Position numbers and translations under genes: made by a program. Positions 32,326 to 43,995 of a stretch of 64,000 nt of DNA are shown here, one piece after another. The stretch comes from Phytophthora hibernalis. Its lineage: Eukaryota; Oomycota; Peronosporomycetes; Peronosporales; Peronosporaceae. The notes beneath the pieces are model-generated. The model saw only the letters and a program-made list of their open reading frames with translations. It was not told where the DNA came from and did no database searches. The stretch covers positions 558,001 through 622,000 of the forward strand of contig JAAKBF010000035.1 of assembly GCA_012656075.1 (NCBI GenBank), written 5' to 3'. How positions within the stretch are numbered: the first letter of the stretch is position 1; every line of letters starts with the position of its first letter.

Positions 32326-32656
32326 TCACACAGATACAACCACTACAATAGCCTGCTCCGCCGACATCTTCGGTGCACCAAACACCATCTTGCAAATGAG
32401 ACCACGATGACTTAAGATAGACGTGCGCTATCATAGACCTAGCCGTGTTTGAGTTAAGATTGGTACCCTAAACGTCGCGTATCTCAAACTGAATCTGAAA
32501 TCTGGTCAATTTGGCCTCTCCGAAAGTTCTCTAATGTGGTTTGAACTGGGAATCAGTAAAGAGCCAGTTAAAGGGTTAGATTCGCCGCTTTTGCCGGACA
32601 GAGTTCCTGCCTTCACAATGCAAAACGCCATATTACCATTCCCTCAAACCGCAACC

Positions 32657-34636
32657 ATGGCGAACGTCGGTTGGGACAAGCTAGCGAGGAAGGTTGCCGC
32701 GATTAAGAGGAACACGGTGAGCTCACGGTCGCGAGCAGTGTACCAAAACTCATACGGCCGCCTCATCGCGTGGATCGTCGTTAATAAGCCTGATCAGGTG
32801 CCGACTGCATTCGCTGAGAGACTTGGTAGTGTGGTCAACCTCTCCTTACAGGAATTTGCAAGCAATTAAAGCCTCTGCTGGACCGCGACGCGTCCAACCC
32901 CCTCTCAAGTTTGATGCTCTTCAGGTGAACACTTTTGGCGCATGGCTGCTAACACTAGAGAAAGCGGATGGCGGCAGTCTGAGTTTCTCAGCGCCCAACA
33001 CTCACCGGGCAGGTCTCTTTAATCTCTACCGTGACTATGGGTGTAATATGTCGCCTGTTCTGGAGAACGCCTGTACTTTAAGGGCCTCAAGAGAGAGATG
33101 GTTAGCGCTGCAGCCCGTGGGGAAGCACGTGCCAAAACCGGCAAGGGCCCGCTTTCACTTGAGTTGTACCGGTTTCTGTGTGAGCGGCTACTTCGGTGTC
33201 CATCCAAAGACATGACGTTTGCGCGGACCTATATGATTGTAGCCTGAAACCTCATGTTTAGATCAGTGAACGCATTTGGCATTCGCCACGCACACATGGA
33301 GAGGAGTGGGGACGCGTTGTGCGTTTACTTTGCGCACCAAAAGAATGATCAGAACGGAAGCAGGCCTCTTGACCCTCGTCACATCTACTCAAATCCGCTC
33401 AGGCCAGAACTATGCCCGGTGCTTGCTCTCGCCGTGATCTGGGCCACCTCGTCATTTGACGATGACCACCTTTTCCCTGGTAGTAACTAGTATGAACGAT
33501 TTCGCAAGTGTCTACAACGGCTTCTGGAAACGGATGATGTAGCTGATGAATTACGCCGACGTGGAGGACGATCTGGGTACGCACTCAGTGCGTTACGGAA
33601 TGGTGACATACTGTGCTTCAGGGTCAACAGCTTGTCCGTCGTCAACATCAGTCATTTGCGGGCAGGATGTTCATTAGGGGAGTTCAGAATACTTATCTTC
33701 GCTACGAGGCAGCCGGTAGATGCATGTTGGCTTCCTCCAGATAGTCATGAATTTGGTACGTTGCCACCACATTTTGGTAGTCGAGACGGAGATGTCATCA
33801 AGGCGGTCGCATGCGTGTTTCCTGGGCTACCTCGGCAGCTTTCGTACGTTGGTCAGTTCTGCTTAGCTTCGCTCGTTAATCATGCGCCATATCTACAGTC
33901 ACATTTGGATCCGGACCACCCACTATCCGAGTGTCCTCTATTCCAGCATTCGAGCTTACTATTAGACCTGTCGGCCAAAGTGACTTTCCACGGGGTGCCT
34001 CCACATGTATCCATTTTGAGCAAGATGAAAGATTTTCTGAACGCCAATGCGAGAGCAGTTGAACGCATCGATGCCACACGAATAGCAACCGCGAAGGACA
34101 TAATGAACGAGTTGGAACAAGGAGCAATCGGTGCTAGTACGGTGACATTTGATGGCCTGGACGATGCGCTCAGACGGTGTCTTGATGCTGCAGGTGTCAC
34201 AGAGCTCGTTAGTAGGCTAAACAACGACGGTGCAGCGGGTGCCTCTACACCGATGATCGAAGCTGACCAACCGCTTACCACTGCATGTTTTGGGGGACGC
34301 TTTCGCCGGGTTCTTGCCAATTTCAAGTTTCCGGAGTGCTCTGTTGCAAGTCTATGGGTGTTGTGGCAGTGCGGTAATGCCAACAAGAAGATACCGGCGC
34401 TGAAGCTTCTGGACGGACGTGACATGCCGACGAGCAACCTGCAAAATAGCTGGACGACTGTAGTGGTGCTGCACCGCAAACGATCTAGAATATCCGTGAA
34501 CGGATTGGCTGTTACTGCGTTTGGCGACCACTTTTATTGGCTATTATCGTTTCATTGTGTTGTCCTGCTGATGTCCTTCAAAATCCGTCTAACAATCATT
34601 CATTTGCCGTCAAATGACATGGCATTTGCTGACTAA
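32657..34636 (+). pseudogene. Crypton tyrosine recombinase, frame-broken
   Basis: Cryptons move by a tyrosine recombinase rather than a DDE enzyme. The ATG at 32657 starts a SAM-like core-binding domain (SRAVYQNSYGRLIAW). The catalytic domain follows in several frames: an Arg box near FRSVNAFGIRH (about 33255-33290), the Lys in FAHQKNDQNGSRP, the HxxR box in LGTHSVR (about 33575-33595), and a YLRYEAAG motif with the nucleophile Tyr near 33690-33715. The C-terminal frame (33632-34636) is long and open, and its last codons run into flanking repeat sequence, so the true end may be earlier. Frame changes occur near 32870, 33130-33250, 33490 and 33680. All catalytic residues can be located, so decay is recent or partly artefactual. 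Confidence 0.78.
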
Positions 34637-35719
34637 ATAGGGGTGTCAGAATTGGCAAAAGTGCCGCGGAAATGGCATGTGATTTCACCCCGGACTGACA
34701 TGTGATTTGCGGGGCAAATGACATGTCATTTCTAAATCACCCGCCTCCAGAGGTGGGTGATTTCGCGAAATAGCACATGCTATTTTCCCTTACGCCATCA
34801 CATTACAAGGCGGAAACGGCAATTTCTCAGACGAAGAAACTTCGCTGACACCGTCTCTTTCGGACCGTCGCCTCCTATGTCTGGCTGAGACCAACAGAAG
34901 GACAAGTCGCCCCGCTATCGCCTCTCACGGCTGGGACTGCGTGTTTATCACTGCTTCAACGGCCTCAGAACGCGTAAGTTTCCTTTCCGTCTTTGAGACC
35001 TCACATGGCCTCGCGCTACACTCTAACACTGACCTCCGACGTGTAGATATGACTCGAAAACGCAGGGCGTCGGCCGAAAGCTCGAAGGTACACCTGTCCG
35101 CCCTCGACTATAAAGTGCTGGCGGATTGAATCAAAGTCAAGGCGAACTTCAAGGCTTGACAAGAAGCCGAAGGTTGGAGGCCCACCAAAGCAAACCAAGA
35201 GCTCGGTCTTCGAAGACATGGTCGACTACTTGTACGATCAGAACACCGGGAGCTGCCTCACTTGACGGGTGACCAACTGCAGAATCGCTGGCGGACATAC
35301 CTGAAGAAGTTCTGGGAGACGCACGACATTAGTCTACAGCGTACTAGATATGGGTTGACTGAGCGCGACCTCGCCAACGGGATCAATACAGTTGAGGAGA
35401 AACTGGAGCTGGGAAGCACTCAATTCAGTCACCAAAGGACATACCCCTCCGATGGTCTTGTCAAACTCCTCTTCGATGATAGCGAGATCGACCACCTCGG
35501 CGATGAGGAGCTGGCGGTCACTGGTCTTAGGCATGGCGACGCGACTGCTCGGAAATAAGGGAACGTCTGCGATTTCCCGCTCAAATTCTGATACGCTCTC
35601 CAAAAACTTTGAAATGACATGCCATTTGCCCCGGAAATCACATGTCATTTCAGGGTGAAATCACATGCGATTTCTGCGGCACTTTTGGCAATTCTGACAC
35701 CCCTAATGACATGGTATTT
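34612..35719. repeat. CATG-centred palindromic motifs at both ends of the TIR element
   Basis: The 16-bp motif AAATGACATGTCATTT (perfect palindrome at 34716-34731) recurs with 1-4 changes at 34612, 34670 and 34693 and, more degenerate, at 34768, and on the right at 35612, 35635, 35658 and 35704. The outermost copies lie just outside the 94-bp repeats, in direct orientation. Confidence 0.7.
34639..35704. mobile_element. 1.07-kb DNA transposon with 94-bp terminal inverted repeats
   Basis: The left end (34639-34732) and the inverted right end (35611-35704) match at 86 of 94 positions, starting AGGGGTGTCAGAATTG. A candidate 3-bp target duplication AAT flanks both sides (34636-34638, 35705-35707). 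The inside (about 34940-35560) carries plus-strand frames of a small protein with a Trp-containing helical motif (LQNRWRTYLKKFWETHD) resembling Myb/SANT-like transposon proteins. There is no DDE enzyme, so the element is non-autonomous. The superfamily is unassigned. Confidence 0.8.
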
Positions 35720-35838
35720 CAGCGACAAATAAAGGTTTTGCAAAAAGGGGTATCTGAATCAATCAATCTAAAACTGCCAAATATTGTATTTAACCCGAAT
35801 GGCGACCGTGGAAGCTCGCTAACGCCGCCAAGACCAAC

Positions 35839-35970
35839 AAGCGGCTCGTGTACACCACCAAGACCTGCAAGTGCCGCCTGTGGACGACGCCAAGATCAGT
35901 AAGTGGCTCGTGGGTGCCTTCAATCCTAGCAAGTGGCTCGTGGACGCAGCCGAGAGCAGCAAGTGTCGCT
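35839..35970. repeat. Degenerate 30-bp tandem repeat
   Basis: Four to five units of about 30 bp, each beginning AAGTGGCTCGTG or a close variant. Confidence 0.55.
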
Positions 35971-36929
35971 TTCCATGCCGAAGATTAGCGAGCGGCAGAG
36001 CCTCATTTCTGAGTTGAACCTCCTAGCGCTTTCAACCCTAGAAGTAGGTCTTGACGAAGACCATCTCCTTTATCTATGACCGGATGAAGTGTTTTACGAT
36101 GAACAGAAGCTGCACGAGATCCTGCGGTACATGTGGGTCGCTACTTAATTGCGAGTACACTTCAGTGACTTCCGAGTAAACGCCAACCGATCATGCCTCC
36201 AGAGTAATGGCATAAATCCGAGTAAATGCAGGTTGCCCCGCACCGCGGCTATACACTTACCTGATTATCAAGTAACGGCATTATTACTATTGGTATATCC
36301 TAAACATGCTATTATAATGTATACTACTATTGATCATGATGATATTATTATTTACGAAAATCATATTATTAATAGTAATACGAGAGGAGTGGGCTGGTAG
36401 CGCTCGGTTTATGCAATAGGATGAGAATGACCCCACTCGCCTACTCGATGATCAGGACATCGAAGGCTACCCCGTGACCTACCTGTATGCACCAGACCGG
36501 ACATTGCCGACTCGTGTCCCCAAAGCTTACAAAGTCTTACACAAAATTTTGCCGACTCGTGTCCACAAAGGTTACAAAGTACAGCCTTCAAGTTGCCCTC
36601 TCCTGTTCACAACACATTTTGCACTCTGTAGTACAATAGATTGAGATATTGTGACCTAAACCTTGTAGATCTCCACATCCAAATCAGCTAGGGTATTGGG
36701 GCGTTTCTCGAGCAAGTTGATCTCTCCACTGCTCGTCACGCATCTTCTGCTCTCATCGATCTCGGATACCGAGGCAGCCATCTCGCCCTATTCAGGGTAT
36801 TTTTTCGGCTGATGCGGAAATCGATCCCGCTGTCAGCCTGAGCTCACTAACTGGACGCAGATGCCATCATGCTTGCGCTCCCACCGAAACCGCGACAAAC
36901 ACCTATACTACGATACTTTGCTGCTATCA

Positions 36930-37033
36930 CATTTTAGCAAGGCCTCAGTGCACATAATGTAAGCACATTTTTCACCCTACCGCATTATAGCAAGGCCAGT
37001 GCACATAATGTAAGCACACATTCCACACCCGCA
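36930..37033. repeat. Two-copy tandem repeat of about 52 bp
   Basis: Both copies contain AGCAAGGCC...AGTGCACATAATGTAAGCACA with small differences. Confidence 0.6.
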
Positions 37034-38328
37034 CGGAACGACCGCCACATTCTAGTGATCGCGTTACAGTATACCGCCGCGATCGAAGAATTGGCTAGTG
37101 GACCCTGTCCGCAAAATCCACTCTATTTTGACATTGTCTTGCCCCAATAAGACGTAAGATAGCTCCTTTACTATTTCACCTGTCGATTTAAGTGTCAGGA
37201 ACATTATAGTCTGGTCTAAGAGGGTCACACGCTTGACCATATCCTTCTTCTACATGCGACGAAGGGTAGTATTGTAGTATTTCACATAGACCACCAAAAG
37301 CTCGACAACACTGAATAGCAGGCAAGTAAACAGGTGCTGCATGGCGTTGCCACTACATCTTTGTTAATCTGGATGCTCCTGGAACGTCGCTGTGCAAATT
37401 CACAGCAAGGGCTTGTACACACAACTACTTATAGATGAATAGTCGCTGGGGCGTCACTGTGGATAGCCTCGCCCCGTAGGTCGACAAGGTATTTGTGTGT
37501 ACACACCGCTGCTAATATAGCGGGGTGCTACATGAACGGTATATAAATGTCCATCGCATTGCTCACCGCAAGTAGCGACGTATTTTACATCATCAACGTG
37601 GGTCTTCTCAGTGTCAACCACTTGTACCGCATGGGACATAAGGCCAAATGGACCTCTAACGATCCCTTGTCCCTGGTGGTCCTAAACGACCTCCCGTGTT
37701 TATCTTGTTCTCGGTAGTCTATGTTCTCAAAGCCTACCCTAACTTACCCGCCTAGTTACCCAGCCTAAAACCAGGTTCACTCGACCTTTTGTCGCCTGCC
37801 GGCGTCGGTCCGCGGAACTTTCGGTTCACTCCCATCTCTCCCACCCCTGTCGCTCCGCTCTGTACGCTCAGCTTCTCCGCCGTTCATCTGCCCCATTCCC
37901 GTCACCCCGCTCAGGACACTGTTTCCTTAAATGTCTGGCTGGCACATCGCCCCGCCTAATATCTTGCCTTGATACGCCCCATCCGCTGCCGTTCGTCCGT
38001 CTCACCACACAGCCGTCCTGACAGCAACTGCCGCTCTGCACTTCAACGCTACTTACCCGTCTCTATCCGGGACCGTTCGGCTGCTGAGCGCATCACGGCT
38101 GAAAGAAAATCATTGAAAATAGTACTTGTGAAGTATTATCCAAACAAATCATTTCTGTTAATATTCGGAACCCATCCCATTTGTTGTTGTGTATTTTTGA
38201 GTGCACATCTTTAAATATTTACATGACTGGCGCAGAATAAAAGAGCGTAGTGTCATTACGGATTGATGCTTCTTACGGAGCAATGCGACAACGTCCTGTA
38301 ATACCAACAATGGAGCACGCTAGCGACA

Positions 38329-40707
38329 GTGAAGCTCGATACTCCTCAGCGGAAGCGTCACTGCTATACTGTTGTTGGTTTGCTTAACAGCGTCGTAGAC
38401 GCACTGGTGGGTATGTCCGGCGGCTCCAATAACGTGTTCAACCACCACTACAACTACGGTAAAAGAGGGCACGGTCAAAGCGTCTACCGGTGCGTCACTC
38501 ACCTCGACTGTGGAAAGCTATTTCACATTGGATTTTCTGAAGATAGAGAAGCGGGAATCGTTACGCTGGAGGAGTCTGGGGAACATTCTGCAAATGTTTC
38601 AGGAGAAAAAAGACTAGGATTACCCCGATTAAAACAGTGGCCGAACTGTTAGAGTGGACAGCTGAAAAATATGCATCACAGAGGATTATTTGGTGCAGGC
38701 CAGCGCTACGATGCGGAGGCGGATGCGGTGAGTTTTGCTGCTCAATCGAATGATTTTCGTAACGGCCTCATTGTTCTGGAGACGTTTGAACACGACACGA
38801 GTGTTGCTGACGACACGTCGAAGAAGTCATTCGGCGTATTTTTTACGTCTCGAGCATGCATGCGGAATACTATTTACGCAGATCGCGGACAAGCCGCTGA
38901 TGGCCTCCTTGGTGTCACAGATGGGACTTACCGGCTTCATTTTGGTAAATATTTGTGGTGCATTTGGTTTATGTTATCAGTCGGTTAATAATTTTATTGT
39001 TTTTTTATATGAAGCAGGGAGGGGTGGTCGTTGATTGACTTTGGAACTCACACGACTCATTTCAAGCGAAGACAGTACAGCAAAACCTTCGTCCCGTGGT
39101 TGTACATGTTTGTTCGAACAGAAAGCCAAAACGCGTACACAACAATGCTTTTGGCAGCCTGGACTGCACTGCATTCGTTGCAAATGTTTTCGAAGAGGTG
39201 TAACCGGGAATCAAGTCGCTCAATTGCTACCCTCACCTCGCTCGAAAGTCTCGTGAAAAGGCAACCAAGCTACTACACGTAAGTAAAATTCCCATTTTGC
39301 TCTGAAATGTTTTGCCTTCTCTAACATCAAAACATTTTTTTCAATGATGGTGCGTTTTACGAGACAAACGTCTGGCCGAATATCAAGTTCTTGCATGAAA
39401 CGCGCTCCAATGAGCAATTTTTAGTGTTGGGAGAGCTTTTCCTACAGTTCTGGCGACATTCTGGGGAGGCGAGTATGCTGCCTGGCTAAAAGCCAATTAC
39501 TTGACTGATCCATGGTCCAATTGGTTTGGTACATTTCCAATTCCAGGCATCACCCCGAGCCAGAACGCGATCAAATATCACCATCGAGTGATTAAACAGT
39601 CCTGCGTGTCCAGCCTCCGCGCAAGAACCGCAACCGTTCTGAATGAATCGCTCCCTCGCATCCTTGGACACCAAGCGACGAGCACGGCCCGGATCTGTCC
39701 CCTCATTTCTGTGAAGATAAGCTTTCCATGAACACACTTTTTGCGTCTGTATTAAGGTTGATGTGCTTTTAGGACCAATATTGGCGGAGACTATCACAAG
39801 GCGCGTAGACTGCTGAAGTCCTCCGAGAACTACTACAACAGCCGAGCTACGAGAAAGAAAATCCTCAAAGCGATCTTGTTCAATGCGAGCAAGTATGTTG
39901 TAGACGGCAAAACGTCCACGGTAACACGGTCACTCGCGATCGTGTGCAAATGTCAGAATGCTCAAGCTTTTACTCGTCGTCGTCGTATATTTATTTTATT
40001 TTATGCTCGCTGTAATAGGTACTTCAATTCGCTCCGCGGGGAAATTGAACCCTCCATCACGGTACATCATGCCGATCTTCTGTACTTGTCCCTTCACCAG
40101 GTGAAGGTGCTTCATAATCAGCATGTGCGTTTTCAAGTCCAGTCAGCGATATCCAGAGCAAGTACGCAGCAGTTTAGCTTGATAATTTTATTTTACAGTG
40201 CTATTTTATGTTACAGTCCATCAACTAACACTGTTAATGTTTGTACAGATTGGATTGACCAAAGGCAAATACTGCTGTGATTGCCAAGCATTTTGGCAGA
40301 CAGGTTGGTTTTGTTCCCATGTCGTTGCTGCCGCAATCTTGCTAAAAGAGTTGGATCTGGACGGGCTCATTGCTAGTCTTCCCATACGGAAGGTTTCTGG
40401 TGGGCAGCGCAAAACCAAGGGGCGCTGTGTGTTGATCGAAGCAGCTGTAACTTTTTCGCGGTTGAAAACCTGGTTGTGGTATTCCTACGCTACCCAGCCC
40501 GACCTTTGCATTGGAACTTCCTCCGCGAATTCGCTCCGACAGACGGTGGAGAAGGTGAGATGCGAGCTGGGGTCATCACTACCTGGTCTGAGAGTGAAAG
40601 CATTTTTCAGTGGGCCGTACGGTTTTCAAACGGAAAGGAAGTCAATATCGAGTGTTAAGAACTCGTCGAGTGTATCAACCGGGCGTACGTCATGGGATTT
40701 GATGTGA
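38329..40707 (+). pseudogene. Mutator-like (MULE) transposase with SWIM zinc finger, broken
   Basis: The N-terminal frame has a WRKY-GCM1/FAR1-like zinc-binding start (YRCVTHLDCGKLFHI). The catalytic region follows from about 38700: VFFTSRACM and GVTDGTYRLHFG, the DGT segment typical of oomycete MULEs. An AT-rich interruption of about 75 bp from 38945 (GTAAAT...CAG) looks like an intron. Beyond it comes the segment DFGTHTTHFKRRQYSKTFVPW. An in-frame TAA occurs near 39208 and more frame changes follow. The C-terminal frame (40198-40707) has a SWIM finger (YCCDCQAFWQTGWFCSHVVAAA), the hallmark of this family. No terminal repeats were found. The copy is inactive. Confidence 0.75.
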
Positions 40708-42564
40708 CGCAGACTATTCAGCTGTGATGTCAATGCAGCAAGATCGTGTAGCTGCGAGTAAAATGCATATTGCATAGGAGGTTTGCGTGTCATCAAGCAG
40801 AAAATAAAAGAAAAAGTAGCCTCTGACTGCTGGCGAGAACGTTCGGCGACGAGAGAACATCCTTCGTCATGCCTGTATTAAAGAAATCTGAGTCACTTTC
40901 ATTTTCGATAGTTACCGGGATTCATGGTTTTCAAGTGTACCCATCACGAGGACTCAAAAGTAGCCGATGTACTCGGCAATCAGGGCTGGAAGCCATGTAC
41001 TCGGAAGTTATTGAGATGTACTCGGAAATAAGGACGATCCGTACATGTGTGTGCGAACAGATAGACGAATTTGCTTTACATTATGTTCTGAACGTAGACG
41101 ACAAGGATTTTGGATAGCTAGCTCGATTCTTGAAGCTGGCGTCCAACCTTGGGACATGTAGTCGACCATTTGTTGCGTGCTGGCACCTTCTCCGGTTGTC
41201 GGTTTTTAATGCGTTCTGCTAAGCTGGTTTAGTCTCGATTCAATCGACGAGTTGTACTTCATAGTACTGTAATGAGGGAAGAACCTTCGCAGGACCTCGG
41301 AAGCTCTGCCATACCAGGCATAATGCATGCACCACCAGGTTGTTAGACTTTTGGCGAGAAACAAGAGCTTTTACGGTGTGGTATAATGCGTCCTATAATC
41401 GTTCCAAATCCAAAGTGTCCTAAATGTCCTAAACAGCTTGAAAATACGAGTTCTGTCATGCATGACCAGGCCTTGCAATCGCATGGGGCGGCCACTCGCG
41501 TCGCCTGCGGACTTATCGACGGCGTTGCTGGGGGAGCCCCTCTTTCGGTTCGCTCGGGGCGACGCTACGCGTCCTGCTCTACCCCCTAACTTCTTACGCT
41601 AAGTCCTCGGCTTCGGCCAGGCGCGGTAAATAGGAAAAATGTCTAACTGTCAGGGCAACTACATCGGCCCATGCGCCGACCATTGCAGACCTCTGCTTCG
41701 CTGTGGTTGCATACGGTCTCTCTGAGGCCTTATTCAGACAGAACGATTTTAGGACGATACCAGTTGGACACTTTAGGACGGATTAGAGGACACATTCTCT
41801 CCTACCGCTTTTGCAATAGAAATCTTATCGCTCAAGATCGATCGTGCGGACAGGGTGGTGTCAGTAGGGCTTGAACCAATGTGCGGTTCGCTTTGACAGT
41901 TCCAGCCCTGTATTAAAATAGTAGTGAAGTCCACAAAAAGCCGGCGCAACCATACATGTCTCATAATAATGGTTGCTTTAGAGTCTTGTGGTTGCTTTAG
42001 CACCTTCCCAAAAATTCAGTTGTAAATACTTTTCGAAACTTACCGAAAATTAAGTTCGCACATTTTTCTAGGTTCGCACTTACCGTGGTTAATTTTCTAA
42101 GTACGGCTTATCGAAGCCGTTCATTTCCAAATCCGAGCTCCGAGGGCGGCGCGTGGCACGAGCGGCGGTTGAACGCGTGGCGCAGGGGACTAAAAGGCTA
42201 GTGGAGCGGGGACCGGATGGGGCGCACGAGGACAAGTGTTGACCACCATGGAAGGTGAGCTGCAGTTTGGGAGATATGCGGTTGCGAGGTGTGCTGACAT
42301 CCGTTTAGTGCGTTTTGAAGGACCACGTTTGCGCAGCAAAACCAAGGACGATCAAGGGCCGAAATCCATGTTTCTGACACTGGGTGTCGAGAAGGACCAC
42401 GACAACGATGATGATTTCGTTCCGGGTGAAGAAATGGCTCGGAGGAAGAGGAGCAGCTTGCGGATGACCCAACAAAACCCGGTAAGCAGCGTAGCCCAAG
42501 GTTATTTGCTTTGTTGGACTTGTCGGGTTAGATGATGCGTTTGTATTCGTATGTGTGGTTTATG
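40708..42564. other. Region without recognised gene
   Basis: Only unrelated short frames. 41500-41620 is GC-rich and could be an old transposon fragment. 42000-42120 is AT-rich and has several copies of a TTCGCAC/TTACCG motif. A frame from 42236 with an acidic stretch has no recognised family. Confidence 0.35.
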
Positions 42565-43995
42565 TTAACCCCTCCGTTACCAACGTCGTAACTTACGACT
42601 TCGTGGAGGGCGAACGTCGCAAGTTACGACGTACATTCAGACTCCAAATAGAAAAAGGCTCGAAAAAGCCGACTCAATACTTTATTCAAGTCAAATCCAG
42701 CGACAAATATATATATAAGCTGGGAGAGGTCAAATGCAGACATGACAGAGAAAGGGTGGGGTTTGGTTTGAAGAGCTTTGATGATGGGTGGTGGGTTTGG
42801 ATGAGTGGCCAAGACCTCATTTCAGAATTTGCCCGATGACACACATCCGGTCCAGCTCGACAACAAGAGAGTCGGTGGTCGCAGACGCAGTGTGCTACAC
42901 CGCCCTCACGCACCTGTGGCGACAGCCGTGTGCGGCGGGGTGAAGAAGCAAGCGACCTTCTGGTCTTGCTAATGATTGGACTTACCCGTCACCGAGTGGG
43001 AAGTCGTTTCTTGGCTAGCATGCTGTTGTGGTGTTTGCATTTCAGTCAGACCTGTTGAGCGCGAATGATTCATCTTACAGCGTAGTGAGTGGCGAGACCG
43101 AGAAAGAAGTGGGTGCCAGTCAAGATGTCACGATGAGTGAGACAGTGACGCCCTCGCAGATCGCCACGTCCGTCACGCTGTCAGAGAGCACAATTGATGC
43201 GATGTCCGGATCAGACAGCTACTCGAGTGAAGCGAATACGGAGGAGGCCAATCGTGAGCACGTTGCAGCGACTGCTTTCGGGGCTAAGTCTTATGCAGAC
43301 TATGTAGTCGTACTCGTTACAGACAGCGTTTCGCTTTCAATACAAGTACCAATTCAAAGGGTTGCTGGATATGGCGCGGGTAAACGCTTATCTCACGCCC
43401 AAGTATACATGTCTACACAAGAACCTCGATCCTAAAGACCGTGGGATCGGCGTCCAAAAATGCCGACAACGTTCATGCAAGGTTTGCGCGCTCTTACGCG
43501 GCGACAGCAAGAAGTCGTAGCAAACTACTTACTATTGTAAGGAATGCCCGGGACCTGACGCTAAGTGCTCCTATGCCACAAGTCGCGTCGAATGTAGCAC
43601 GGCCTTCCGAAGACCTGTCACCAACCAAGATGATGGAGATGAGGCCGATGATGAATGGAAGGAGTCAGCAGTTTGAATCACAATTCTTGAACATAATTGA
43701 TACAAGTTCATTTTATGTTGATTTTTTATTTGCATATCGGCATGTGGTTTCCTTGCGGGAAACATTGTTTTGAGCTGGAAGTCGTAAGTGGCGGCTTTTG
43801 GATTCATAACGGGTCGTCTAAGTCGTAAGTCATACGACGACGGATCGGAAAACCCCTGAAATCCTATATTCCTCTTATCGTGTACCATGGTGGGGACGGG
43901 TCGTCTCAAAACAAAGTTCAATACAAAATATAAGTCGTAAGTTACGACGGTAAATAGGCCGTTCCAGCACCAGATTTCTGGTAACGGAGGGTTAA
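42565..43995. mobile_element. piggyBac-like element with intact ends, internally deleted
   Basis: The element is bounded on both sides by TTAA (42565-42568 and 43992-43995), the target site of piggyBac. Inside are 13-14-bp terminal inverted repeats (CCC(C)TCCGTTACCA) and then an 18-bp inner inverted repeat, CGTCGTAACTTACGACTT (42584-42601, and inverted at 43932-43949). The inner repeat lies 1 bp from the terminal repeat on the left and 29 bp on the right. This asymmetric layout is the known piggyBac architecture. The 1431-bp length is too short for a full transposase, so this is a non-autonomous derivative. Confidence 0.85.
43028..43676 (+). pseudogene. piggyBac transposase remnant with C-terminal cysteine-rich domain
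   Basis: The first part (43028-43435) is Ser/Thr/Glu-rich. The frame change near 43340 leads to FKGLLDMARVNAYLTPKY, matching the conserved segment after the third catalytic Asp in piggyBac enzymes. The cysteine-rich domain follows (CRQRSCKVC, YYCKECPG, C...C), ending at TGA near 43676. It is interrupted by an in-frame TAG in its linker near 43516. In piggyBac this domain binds the inner repeats. The catalytic Asp residues are absent, so the protein cannot cut DNA. Confidence 0.7.

Larger units (their letters stand above)
35705..38328. other. Long region without recognised gene; degenerate repeats
   Basis: No coding region can be supported. 35839-35970 is a degenerate 30-bp tandem repeat (units around AAGTGGCTCGTGGACGC). 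36504-36580 has two copies of a 46-bp sequence including GCCGACTCGTGTCC. 36930-37033 has two copies of a roughly 52-bp unit including GTGCACATAATGTAAGCACA. 36290-36390 is AT-rich. 37780-38080 is C-rich on this strand with no frame of interest. Confidence 0.4.

Noticed and set aside
41500..41620. Possible retrotransposon fragment in a GC-rich patch
   Set aside because: No protein motif or terminal repeat could be identified, so there is not enough support.
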